Origin: Ancylostoma caninum
Lineage: Eukaryota; Nematoda; Chromadorea; Rhabditida; Ancylostomatidae
DNA: 64,000 nucleotides
Assembly (NCBI GenBank): GCA_037903475.1
Contig: JBAJFG010000309.1
Location: 1,798,001-1,862,000, forward strand
Reading direction: 5' to 3'
Of this stretch, positions 36,853 through 48,288 are shown one piece after another; position 1 is the first letter of the stretch; each line of letters begins with the position of its first letter. The position numbers and the translations under genes are program-made. The notes under the pieces are model-generated. The model was not told the origin of the DNA and made no database searches. It saw nothing but the letters and a program-made list of their open reading frames with translations.

Positions 36853-39800
36853 ATGCATGTCCTTCGGTTAAGCCGACTTGCGGGCACCGCACAGATTCGG
36901 TTTCTTCATTGTTCGCCTCGTTTTTTGGTAAGCGTTTTTCGATTCTTATTCCTGGTAGTATGATTGGCCGTATAGTCAAGAAACGTTGAGGAAACTTATA
37001 AATTAGAAGTTATAGGTTAAGAGCAAAAGCAGCACAGTGAAAATTGGGGCTTAGGGGTTATTCGTATTCCTTGATCCAATGGATGAAAGAGAAAAAGTCT
37101 CTCTTGTCTGCATCTTTTAGAACTGCAAAAACGGGTAGTATAGTTTCTATAGTAGGGGTTTAATGGCTTCCAATACATATTGGTTAGCTTTCCGTGAAGA
37201 AGATTTTACATACGCATTCGTCTCTTTGCAGTTCTGCGAAGAGGAAAAATAGCCGATGTTACTAGGGTTATAGGTTGTTACTCGGATAGCTACTGTTTAT
37301 GTTTGTAAACTTTTAAGTTCTATTTGTAAAATGAGCTACCACCTCTCCACATAGTAAAATAGTCTGGAAAAAGTAACGATTCCAATTTCAGGCCAATGTG
37401 CCGATGAGCAGGTTCGATAAGGATGCTTACTTACCTTACGAAAAGCTCGCAAACAACGTGAAGATTGTAAGAGAACGGTGAGCATTGTTTGCATTTATGC
37501 ATTTACATGCTGAAAGTGCCCTTAGGGCCATCGATTTTGCTCAAGCCCCGTGCACTGTCACTGCTAACTCATGTTCCACAGCTTCTCTTTTTCGTGCGAA
37601 AAGCTGACATTTAACATTTGTTCTCCACTCTCTCAAGAGTGAACTCAATCTTCTGCCAATTCTTCCTCATTCTTTTATTGTTTACAACACCTCACATTCA
37701 CATGTTGCCCTTTTGATTCGCAAGACTCTGTTGCTCCATTTAGCGGCGTTTTTAATGTCTATCAATCCATTTTCGGCAACTGTTGAGCTTTTCTTCCGAT
37801 TTTCTTGTCAGTTAAGGGGATGGCTACTATCAATGTGTATTTTTAGTGAATCTAAATTTATCATTGTTTGAGAGCATCTGCTTCCATTACATGACAGTTA
37901 TTCAGTATCTGCTACACTGCTTTGTGCTGTAGAATTATCGAATTTTAGATGCTTACTAATTGTTATATGTGCGAGAGGGTATACGCAGAGCAATGAGATC
38001 AGAAACGCATTAGTTCTTCCAAGAAAAGATGATTTATTGAGAAAAAAAGTTGGTCTGAACCGGTTTCTATTCCATGCTCCTTGTCGTCGTTTGGCAACCA
38101 CCGGTTTGCATTCTTACGGTGTGATTGGGTAGACATCACATGGAAACACTCCAGAAAGTCGCTCCTGATTCCCTCGTACAGAAAGCCATTCTCCTTGATA
38201 TGCGCTGCAACCTGTTCGAGTTGACCAGTCATTTTGTTAGCAATATCGGCTTCCGCTTGTTCCGCAGTAATAAGGGGTACAGTAAGAACGTCTTGGGGAT
38301 GGGTTCCAATGAGAGCACCCATGCAACTTCTATGGAAGTTCTTTCATAATGTTTTTTTTTTCTTTTTAAATCGGTTGTTTGTGCGTTAGTGGCATTGGTC
38401 GGAGCGGCCGCGATACGCTTTGTTTACTCCACTGAGTAGAGAGTTGCACTGATTAGGCATCATGAATGGTATTCGTATTGGTAGCATATGTCTCGTGGAC
38501 GGCCAAAAAAGTTGCTGACAGTTCTTGCACTTATGTACACATAGAAAAACTATTTGTTTGGATGACTGTTTTTTGTTCCGCAAGGGTTTTTTCTCAGCTG
38601 CTTCGTAACTCCACTAAATTGTAGACTGTGCTTTCCCACCACTCAGTTTGTAGAGGAGTTTTCAAGTGAGGTATTCTTTTAGATCTTTATATATGATTTC
38701 GCATTTGTAGACTGAAGCGTCCACTGACGCTGTCTGAGAAGATTCTTTATGGCCACTTGGATCAACCTGCTACGGAAAAGATCGAACGAGGTGTTTCCTA
38801 CCTTCGATTGCGACCGGATCGAGTTGCTATGCAAGATGCCACCGCTCAAATGGCCATGCTCCAGTTTATCTCATCGGGGTTACCAAAAGTAATATCTCAT
38901 CTATTTTTCTTGTTCATCTTTTACTTGTTGTTGTTGATACGTATTTACTGTATAGGTTGCTGTTCCATCAACAATCCACTGTGATCATTTAATCGAAGCT
39001 CAAACAGGAGGAGTCCCCGATCTAATGAGAGCTAAGGCAAGTGCTAAGCTTGTTTTTCTTACTTGGTAGGTGAAACATTTTATTGGTATTAAACTTTTGG
39101 AGAAGAAATAGGTAAAATCCTGTGTAATGTGCACTAGGCGTCGTTTTAATGATATCTTTGTTCTCAGGAAATCAACAAGGAGGTATACAACTTCCTTTCA
39201 TCGGCAGGAAACAAATACGGTGTTGGCTTTTGGAAACCTGGATCAGGAATCATCCATCAGATCGTTTTGGAGAACTATGCTTTCCCTGGCCTTTTGTTGA
39301 TCGGAACAGACTCTCACACCCCTAACGGAGGTAGTTTCTTTCTTGTTTTTTTTTTCTTTTGTTTGCCCTTCTCTCCACACAGTCCTTTTGATTGTAGGTG
39401 GACTTGGTGGTCTCTGCATCGGTGTTGGAGGAGCCGACGCTGTAGATGTAATGGCAAATATTCCATGGGAGTTGAAGTGCCCGAAAGTGATCGGAATTAA
39501 GCTTACTGGCAAGTTGTCTGGCTGGACCTCTGCGAAGGACGTCATTCTCAAGGTTCGATATGTTTCTTTGCCTTTGAGTTTTATACCTTCATGAAAGTAG
39601 TCTACAGGTCGCTGATATCCTCACGGTGAAAGGAGGTACAGGAGCCATCATTGAGTACTTCGGCCCCGGCGTTGATTCGCTTTCTGCCACGGGAATGGGA
39701 ACAATTTGTAACATGGGTGCTGAAGTTGGAGCCACCACATCCGTTTTCCCATACAACAAAAGCATGAAGGATTATCTTGAGGTTCGATCAAGAACATTTC

Positions 39801-42800
39801 GCGTTTTATAATGTGCTTTATATGTTTCGTTCATTTAAGTCTACTGGCCGTGCGGAAATCGCGAAGGAAGCTGAAAAGTACAAAGAACTACTCACTTCTG
39901 ATGATGGAGCTCATTACGACAAGGTTAGTTTAATTTTCCTTGTTTCATAGGACTTTAATGAAAGGAGGAGGTGATATGCCATGCTCAAATATTAACAAGC
40001 AGTCGAAATTTGTCGCTGAACGGATTTGGCGTTCGGCGTTTTCAAGCGAATCTTTTTTTTTTCTGTGGGTTTATAAATGTTTGTGGTTGTGGGCTGATCC
40101 AACGAAAGGTGCTTCTAGCTTTGCCGTTATCTATTTTTATATTTATCTAATCTTATTTATATATGTATTTATTTATTTGGTTCTCTTCGATAACATCGAT
40201 GGCAGTTGCTCATCCTCCAAAGTGTGCGTAAGAAGCGAAATGTAGAGATCTCTTGCACTTTTACATGTTTGGATCAGATCGCTTGCGCATGGTTGCGCAC
40301 GGATCTTGACATCGCTGAGAATCAGCGGTGTCATATGTGGTCGCAAACGTGACTTGACGAGTTTCTGGGAGGACCTATCTCTTATACCTATTTACCCGTA
40401 TATGGTAAGGGAACGAAACGCGCAAATAGGCAAAATTCCTTTATGAATTTCATAGCTGTTTTATCATAAATTCTTTCCATTACATTAATAATTTCATTGA
40501 ACATTTTGAAGAATCTAATCGTGAGGGGGGAAGCTAAGAATACTGAAGAAGAAGCGACTATTTCTGTGTGGAAATAAAGACATTTCTGGTTTCGATCTTA
40601 TGCTGGCAGGCTACACTATAGGCGTCAAAATGTTGTTTTTCTTAGGCTGATTTTTCCAATCTCTAGGTAATTGAAATCAATCTGGACACACTCATCCCTC
40701 ACATTAATGGACCTTTCACACCTGATCTGGCCTCACCAATTGACAAGATCGGCGAGAATGCGAAGAAGAATGGCTGGCCATTGGAAGTTAAAGTTGCCCT
40801 GATTGGCTCATGTACTAACTCATCTTACGAGGATATGACTCGAGCTGCTTCTATCGCCAAACAGGTAACTTTTCGTAGACTGTTGTTACTTTTGTTTGCT
40901 GGTCCTTTTCATTTTCCTTCTGAGGCCTCTGTCCTAACAGGCCTTCTGAGGAGTTTGTTCTTGAAGTGATAATCACTCGCTGTTTTTTTTTCTTAGCTCT
41001 GCCTTCTTTTTCGACTCATTCTGCAACACATTACAGAAGAGGCGAAATAACTCCATTGTAGGCTCTCGATAAGGGTGTCAAGGCGAAGACCCTGTTCACC
41101 GTAACACCAGGATCAGAGCAGGTCCGTGCAACAATCGAGAGAGACGGGCTTTCAAAAATCTTCAAGGATTTCGGAGGAATGGTACTTGCGAATGCTTGTG
41201 GACCTTGCATTGGTTGGTATTTCAGTCAGAAAACAAATATTTCCCTAGTTTTTCATTTATATTAAGCAATATGATAACTTGGGATGAGAAATCCTGTTGA
41301 CATTTAAAAATATTAATTTGCTATTGGTCGAGTGTTGTCCCATACCTTTTCATGCAGTAGGAAAACCTTATAGAAGCACGGTCGCATCAATTTGGAAAAG
41401 ACGTGCGTATGATTTTTTGGTGATTATCTCAGAGCCTTTGTATTTTGAGGTTGAAGGGAAGTTGCCATGCTAGCATATTATGTTGCAGGTCAGTGGGATC
41501 GCAAGGACGTGAAGAAAGGAGAGAAGAACACTATTGTTACCTCATATAACCGCAACTTCACTGGCCGAAATGACGCCAACCCAGCCACTCATGCATTTGT
41601 CACCTCACCAGATATTGTCACTGCAATGGCTATCTCCGGAAGACTCGACTTCGATCCTCGTAAGGATGAGCTTACCGCGGCTGATGGTGAGTACAGTGAA
41701 AGAGCTCTTGTCTACTACCATCTACCTCGATTTTCTTATCTCACATGTTTAATTTTAAGGATCCAAGTTCAAGCTGAAGCCACCTGTTGGAGAGGCTCTG
41801 CCAAAGAAGGGATATGACCGTGGCGAGGATACCTACCAGAAATCGTCGATGTCGGGAGAGGTGTGTCCTTTTCGGTTACTATTCATTCTCCTTTCTAACA
41901 TTGACGACCTTTTTAAGCTCAGGATTTTATTTTAGGTGCAAGTTGATCCCAGCTCCCAGCGTTTACAACTACTCCATCCATTCAGCAAATGGGACGGCAA
42001 AGATCTGGAGGACATGGTTATCCTCATCAAAGTGAAAGGAAAGTGCACCACAGATCACATATCTGCTGCTGGACCATGGCTCAAGTACAGAGGTCACCTG
42101 GACAACATCTCAAACAATCTTTTCCTTACCGCAGTGAATGCTGAGAATGGTGAGATGAACAAGGTGAGGTTATGTAGCGCTTGGAAGGGGATACTCTTCT
42201 CATTCTTATATAAACTGTTGAGGAAATATCGTGGGAAAATATCTCAGGTCCGCAACCATGTCACGGATCAATTTGGCCCCGTAGCCGAGGTTGCGAGGGA
42301 TTACAAGGCAAAAGGAATTAACTGGGTAGCAGTCGGTGATGAGAACTACGGAGAAGGATCAAGTCGTGAACACGCCGCTCTTGAGCCACGTCATCTAGGA
42401 GGTCGCGCAATCATCACCAAGTCATTCGCAAGGATTCATGGTAAGGACTTGTCCTTTACCGTTCTATGCGCATTAGTTAACACATATTTCCTCTCTTTCC
42501 CAGAAACAAACTTGAAAAAGCAAGGAATGCTCCCTCTGACTTTCGCTAACCCCGCTGATTATGACAAGATCGACTCCGCAGACAAGATATCGATTGTTGG
42601 ATTGAATGACTTCACGCCAGGAAAACCACTCAAGGGAATCATCAAGAAGCCAGACGGCTCAAAGGTCTGTTGTCTATTTCATGGCAGTGTATGTAGCTTC
42701 TGAATGCGTTTCATCCCTCATTTTTTCAGATCGAGATTTCTTTGAACCACACCTTCAACGAGCACCAAATTGGATGGTTCAAGGCTGGCTCTGCTTTAAA

Positions 42801-42831
42801 TAGAATGAAGGAAGAGTTCGCCCACAAGTAA
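36853..42831 (+). CDS. aco-2: Mitochondrial aconitate hydratase
   Basis: Sixteen exons join in frame to 775 residues plus TAA: 36853-36927, 37392-37477, 38711-38888, 38956-39036, 39168-39330, 39398-39552, 39608-39781, 39840-39923, 40667-40864, 41062-41212, 41489-41686, 41760-41860, 41936-42163, 42248-42440, 42504-42664, 42730-42831. The first 25 residues ([20 protein letters not shown]...) form an Arg-rich amphipathic mitochondrial presequence. Conserved blocks include [16 protein letters not shown], the [10 protein letters not shown] motif, [10 protein letters not shown] and NACGPCIG (the three cysteines of the [4Fe-4S] cluster), [25 protein letters not shown] and [20 protein letters not shown]. 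It converts citrate to isocitrate in the TCA cycle. Length is normal for ACO2. The intron after 39036 begins GCAAGT (GC-AG). The ATG sits directly after TTTGTTACAG, consistent with trans-splicing. Confidence 0.97.
37999..38322 (-). CDS. Uncharacterised frame nested antisense in an aco-2 intron
   Basis: A 107-codon single frame, beginning [20 protein letters not shown], lies antisense inside the 1.2-kb second intron of aco-2. Its composition looks coding (for example [20 protein letters not shown]) and AATAAA occurs on its strand near the end, overlapping the last codons. I do not recognise a family. It could be a small nested gene whose real stop is slightly earlier, or a retro-copied pseudogene, since it is intronless and has the poly(A) signal inside the frame. 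No signal peptide or membrane segment is evident. Confidence 0.4.
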   Translation of the reverse strand: MGALIGTHPQDVLTVPLITAEQAEADIANKMTGQLEQVAAHIKENGFLYEGIRSDFLECFHVMSTQSHRKNANRWLPNDDKEHGIETGSDQLFFSINHLFLEELMRF

Positions 42832-43315
42832 CCCGTTCCTACTAGTTTTGATTTTGGCACTTTGTAATATTTTTACGCGGGGGACACGCTGCCGTGTCTG
42901 CTAGTAGTAGTGTCTTAAATGTATAGAGATTGTTTTATATGAAATGAACAGTGTTCTACCTCTGTCCTTGCTATTGCTCAATATTTATTCTGGTTTTGTC
43001 GGCTGGAATAGATTTTTTCATCACTCGGTGTTCGGTTCTGTGATGCTATTCTACTAGTTTTCACTTGCATTTTGTCTAGATCTTTATCGGGACGTGCCGC
43101 TTGGCTAACGACATTGCCTTGTTTGTGTGGTGATGTCACGACGAAAGCGTTATCGATCCCTACGGCGTTTGTATCAGTTGCACAGCATACTTTGGACTTT
43201 ATAGGGGGTGACGCTCGAGAAAACATCCAAAGTTAGGTCGTAGTGCGGAACATGCGGGACACCCAATATAAACAACTTTTATTAAACATCTGAGTGGTTC
43301 TGCTCCAGAGTGTGG
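42832..43315. other. Short convergent intergenic region
   Basis: 3' flanks of aco-2 (plus) and the tail-anchored gene (minus). AATAAA for the minus-strand gene lies at 43278-43283. No other feature was seen. Confidence 0.5.
43278..43283 (-). terminator. Polyadenylation signal AATAAA of the tail-anchored gene
   Basis: TTTATT on the plus strand reads AATAAA on the minus strand, 33 bp past the TGA at 43316-43318. Confidence 0.6.
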
Positions 43316-46024
43316 TCATTTCGACTTTAGACGAAGATAAAGCCACTGGCATACGAGAATTGCCAGGACTAGGAAGGCGAACTCCACCTGGGATTGGACT
43401 CTTATACACATCAGTTGCTGTATTATTCTGATCTGACTTACAGGATAATTCGCAATTGTCTCCGGTAGCTTTGAAATTAATGAAGATAATGAGAAATTTC
43501 CTTGAATGGATGATTCGTTTTCACTTGATGCACGCATGTGATCACCGTTGTCCAGGGACCGAGGCCTGAATTGTTCTGTACCCTGGGGCTGATGGAAAAG
43601 TCGGGTAATTTTTATCTCATTGTACACGGTCCGAGGAATGCTGTGTGTCTCTTCTTATTATGCCCAGATCAGGACATCAATCCTGAAGTCTTAGTGAACT
43701 GACTCACTCAGTTGATATTGACGGCTGCGTTGGATGACTGGAGGGTCCAAGAAGATCGTTTAGCCACCTAAAAAGTTGCCCGTTTTTCTCACTACACATC
43801 ACGCACAGCCGTTATTTTACTCATATTTTAGCCAGTGATGCTCATTTTAATTATGCATTAAATTTTGAATGTTTGAGAAACTGGTCAACAGTCCCTTTAC
43901 TTCCACCGTTGAAGATGACGGGTTTCCCAGTGCAGTAGGGGTAGACGGACCCTGCTGTTGCATGAGACACAGATCAGCTGTTTTGTTTACCAGCACCCTT
44001 CCTTCTATGGCAGAACTTGTTCTCGATATTTATTTCTAGCCATCGTTCTTCACTAAATCAACTTGGCCATTCTTCAAAAGTCGGAATAGCCTCGCTGGAA
44101 ACCTTGTTTTCAGGAAATGTAAAAAAAATCCAGTGAACTCGGAAAGTGTGGAATCACTGAGTTGGCAAGGTCCTCAATGCACAGTGTCTGGAAAGTTCTC
44201 TGAGATTCTACCACGCTCACAAAATTGCTGGGGCGGGTGAAAGCGAGGTTAATGAAACGGACTACAACCCTTATTTTCAACGTTCTTCCTGGAGAAACTA
44301 GGCATGCTTGGGTTTGCTTGGAGTTATTGATTCTTCGTCTTAACACCAGAAAAAAACTTGTGTGGGTTCAATTTACATTCTTCTGTATGCTGCGATGGTT
44401 TTCACCACGGTTGGTCCACCGTTAACTCTGGATTATCCCTAAAGTTTAGTCATTTGCTACCACCTCGTGCGATACATGCATAACCTAAAAACTTTCATGC
44501 AAAATCAATCTCGGCAAACCATTGCTTACGTGTATCTAGAGCTATGCCTGGAAATAAAAACACTTGCTTTTTCAGGAGCACGAGTGCTAGCGTGCATTTG
44601 CACCGTCACGTTCCCATGTTATTGTTTTGCATGTTTATGGGTAGCAGATAAGTAATTAGAGTCGCGGCGTCTTTGACATGTGAAAAAAGCGGCGTTTCGC
44701 GGTTGCACGTTATCTTGTAGCCTCGGCCTATCTATCTCTTTGTGTGCTGCGTGTCAGCTGAGAGCTCATTGTGTCGTAGTAATGGAGGAGTCACTCACAA
44801 ATCTTGTGGAGTTTCTTCTGGAAGGTCGCTGGCCACGAAATCGTCGCTGTCCTCGGGGTTTCTCTGGATGTCGTCGCCTCGATCGGTCATCTGAGTAAAT
44901 AGAAGTGATAGGAAAAGAAGAGGAAAATGAAAAAAGGAAGGTTTGCTGAATTTGTTGGAATTCGTGAATGTTCATGAAGGGTTGCAAGCTTCCCGCTCAT
45001 CTCGAGTGAACGAGTTTTCCGAAGAGAAAGAGATCTGTCTGTTACTCTTCCGAATTGTTGCTCTCTGAACTCGTCCAATTTAGAAGAGCGGGTAGGCGAT
45101 GACTCGCAAACGTTCATAAATACGAGCAACTGGCGAAATTCATCAATGTTCCCAGTGAGAAGCTGGAAATCCCCCGTCTACCCAATTAGGGAAGCCTTCC
45201 CGCTAAAATTTGCATAGCATTGTTCTAGCAACCCAAAAATCGGCGACAATGGGGTCGGTTAGGACATCCCCATGCTTCGCCGATCATCGAGGTGATGGAA
45301 GTGCTGGAGATGTATGCGATGCAGTGTGACGAGATTATTACTAGTACGCAGGTTTTCCGGCACCTTTTACATCGTCGGTTCATTTTGATAAATTTGCTGC
45401 TGTCAGAGTCTGGCGATACACTTGACTGTACACAATCTCGGTAGTGAATCTCGTTCACACTGGGTTAGCGGAATGTTTAGAGTCCTCTAGGGAACATCCA
45501 TGAATCCCTTCACTGAACGATTCTCCCCAACGGAGCAACCATTTCTGAGCAAAACTCACCTTCATTTTTCTTTTTTGCTTTATTAATCTCTGCTTTTTCA
45601 CAGCTCGTTTGTGTTTTTCTCGTTCATCCAGCTCTGAAAGGATCTAACTAACTTCCTATTTTTACTTTTTACTAACCCTTTGGTTGTGCCCGATGAAGGC
45701 GTGAAAAGGTGACTTGGTGGATTAGTTTTGAGCACACTCATGCACAATTATCTTTGATTTTAAGTAAAACTACATTGGCGAGTTCTGAGCTGTAGAAAAA
45801 AAAAGACAGGTTCATTTATGTACCTCACCTTTCTTCATACTTTCTTTGCTTTTTTGTCCAGGTGTAGTTAACTGGCCCCTATTTGAGGTCATCTGTGCAG
45901 TCAACAGCTCCTTCTTCGAGCTCATCTGTGCGTCCGATGTGCGAGGCGGTAGAGGCGAAGTGCTCACTTTGGCAGAGGAAGGCCAACTCGACCGATCTTC
46001 GGATAGCTCGACTATTAACTGGTC
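43316..46024 (-). CDS. Unrecognised C-tail-anchored protein, 5' end open
   Basis: Six exons read on the minus strand keep frame through GT-AG junctions: about 46024-45829, 45633-45560, 44890-44799, 43767-43708, 43565-43442 and 43387-43316. The first visible exon is Ser/Thr-rich (VELSEDRSSWPSSAKVST). Next come a strongly basic helix (ELDEREKHKRAVKKQRLIKQ), an acidic segment (NPEDSDDFVASDLPEE) and WLNDLLGPSSH. A polar stretch ending LISKLPETIANYP leads to a final membrane segment (VEFAFLVLAILVCQWLYLRL) with only KSK after it. This is the layout of a tail-anchored protein of the ER or mitochondrial outer membrane; I do not recognise the family. An in-frame TGA at 46025-46027 means the first exon begins just below it or upstream exons exist. 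About 200 residues are visible. AATAAA follows the stop. Confidence 0.7.
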
Positions 46025-46029
46025 TCAGT

Positions 46030-47137
46030 AGTGATTGAGGTCGCACCGTGTTTTCGTGAGATTGTGTGTAGATCATTCGATATCATTAGTAAATTACTTG
46101 TGCGAAGCAAGAGCGGTTTTGTACGTCTAGAGGTGGTGATGAATAGATGTGAGCAGCAGGACGATGGCAGGAGCAGCTCTCCTCATGTCCCTAGTAATCC
46201 CTGTAGGCTCAGTCGCGGCCCTACTTTTCAAGAAAAAAAATTTTTCCTAGTTAATCCCCCAGTGTTCTCTTTCAAAGGAACTTTGTATCAAGTTTTCGGA
46301 GCAGTGCCAAAATTTGTTCTCCACTGCGCAAACTGTGACCGCCGTAAGAATTCTCTCACCATGGAAAAACGTGAAACTGTAAAAAATTGCTCTGTATGGA
46401 TCCGTTGAACGAAGTGGGTCCACATTTTGAAGGATTCGTAATGATGGATGTCGTGCCTTGTTAGCAACAGCATTTTCAGCTAAGCGCTGTTGAATTCTAC
46501 CCCTCCCCCCCTCACCTCTCCCCTTCCCATGGTGAGAGTACCAGGATAGGATTAAAATCAAGGCAGATAAGACAGATAAGGGGAATAAACCTGGACAGAA
46601 ATGAAACAATCGCGTAGAGTTTTACTATGTTTGTAACAGAGCAATTTATACTAGATTCATTCCACGCGCGTGCGTATAAATGATTAGGGAAAGGACTATT
46701 CGGAGCCGTAGCGCACCTTTGATGCAAGTGAGACGCATGAGTTGGCGGTCTCGCGGCTATTCACTGCTGCCATATGCAATTTTTACCCAGGGCACATGCT
46801 GAGTTGACCGGTCTTCAAAGAAAACCCCCGGAAGTGGATGAGCATGTCTGACGCGCGAACGCACGCACCTGACATAGACTGGCCATATCTCGAACTTTGC
46901 TAAGTGATACAATCCATTCACACTTGTTTTACTCCTTTTTTGTCGTCGTGTTTTTTTTCTACTACGGAGAGTTGCTTAAATGGATGGAAGGATATCCCTG
47001 GAAGTCCCAAATAGATTGAAACGTTGTCTTGGGATCTGTTCAGGCATAATGGAAGCTCTTCTAGGTCCTTATCTCTTGAGGCTTTCCCTACTTCATCTCG
47101 TCAAATGATCATTCCCGGGAGAAAGGAGAGCTGTGGC
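46030..47137. other. Unassigned stretch upstream of the tail-anchored gene
   Basis: No reliable exon chain. On the minus strand near 46125-46185 a short signal-peptide-like frame (MRRAAPAIVLLLTSIHHHL) exists but has no supporting neighbour exon. C-rich tracts occur at 46500-46530. Confidence 0.35.
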
Positions 47138-47265
47138 GAACAGTGGCGTCCCACTTTCCAATATGGGCCGCTGAATTTTCGAAATTACTTTATAAAACAG
47201 ATAAAAGTTTCGTGTAGGCTTATTTATTTTTATTATTTATTTTGATTATTTATTAGATGTTTATT
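47138..47265 (+). mobile_element. End of a hAT element related to 10203-12046
   Basis: CAGTGGCGTCCCAC followed by TTTTCGAAATTACTTTATAA and an AT-rich block aligns, in reverse orientation, with the right end of the hAT element at 11930-12046 (ACAATACAAATAAAAATCTT region and TTTCGAAAATTTGGCG). The opposite end was not located, so the copy may be truncated. Confidence 0.55.
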
Positions 47266-47389
47266 TCTCAATATTCAATGTTAAAATTGATGATTTTTTA
47301 AAAATTTTATTCTTCCATCCGAGTTCCCAGAGTGGCCACTTTTCACTCATATCCTCCTGACTTACCACTCTTGCGTCATTAGCTGGTGA

Positions 47390-47415
47390 GAGGTGGGGGG
47401 AGGGGGGGGGGGGAG
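47390..47415 (+). repeat. Poly-G tract
   Basis: Runs of G6 and G12 separated by single A, a possible G-quadruplex. It follows the hAT-related end, whose relative at 12010-12032 also carries a G/C homopolymer. Confidence 0.5.
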
Positions 47416-48194
47416 TTACTTGAAGCTTAGCCTTAAGACTCATCTCAGGCTCAGCATTAGGCTCCTGTTTGCAGGCAGAGGCCTGCGACCACTTTTCCAG
47501 TGTCCTCCTCCAACTCATTTTGGGCGCTTTTTGGACTCTGTGAGAATTGCCTGTGGTTTCACCATGCTTTGAAAATGCTGAAGCCTGGAGATCTTTGTAT
47601 GAGAGGATGGTGCAAGTTCCATTCATGATGAGTCGCGATTCCCAGATGCGGCAGACACGTGTCGCCGGCTGCACGTGACCCGCTGATAATCTAAATGTTA
47701 TCTGCTCGTTCTTTTAACTGCTACTACATATGCGATTGTCATAAACGTCCAGGAAGTGAGACAGCGGCGATAGCTGATTACCCATTGAGTCGTAACCTCG
47801 AAGTAGATAATGGAGAGGCTTTAGGGCGGCTAATGAGAACTCCTTCCAGCAACCCAGCCGCCTTCGAAGTCTAACACAAACCTTTCAGGGGAATGAAACA
47901 CTAGGAACTTGATATTCAATGATGACTGACTTATTGAATGATTCACGTTTACTACAAACTCCGAAATAATAACGAAGTATCGTTCCTTAGGTAGGATATG
48001 GGGAAAATGTCCTGGAACTCTGCCGAAATTACTAAAAGTAAAGCGCCACGCATTCGACTTCATCCAAACATCATAGAGGCATTGAATGCTTATGTTCCCC
48101 ATACAGTGACTCGTGGGATGGCATACGATGTAGCAGGACAGTGCTTCGTCCTCACGGATCCCTCTAGTACCGATTTGCCGACCCCGGAGGGATG

Positions 48195-48282
48195 GAAGGC
48201 TTGATTGGCCTCGGGCGGGACTGAACCATCGAGCGTGCGAGAGAATGTTGGGCCTCTTACCACTGCTCTACTCGCGCCCCGT
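48195..48282 (-). repeat. tRNA-derived (SINE-like) fragment
   Basis: On the minus strand, GAGTAGAGCAGTGGTAAGAG resembles a D-arm/A-box and GGTTCAGTCCCGCC a B-box, about 50 bp apart as in tRNAs, but the acceptor and T stems do not pair well. It abuts the Tc1-like element that starts at 48289. Confidence 0.5.
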
Positions 48283-48288
48283 GCAATA

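Noticed and set aside
40080..40215. AT-rich stretch in an aco-2 intron considered as a hAT relic
   Set aside because: It shares only low-complexity TTTATTTAT composition with the hAT interior and has no terminal repeat.
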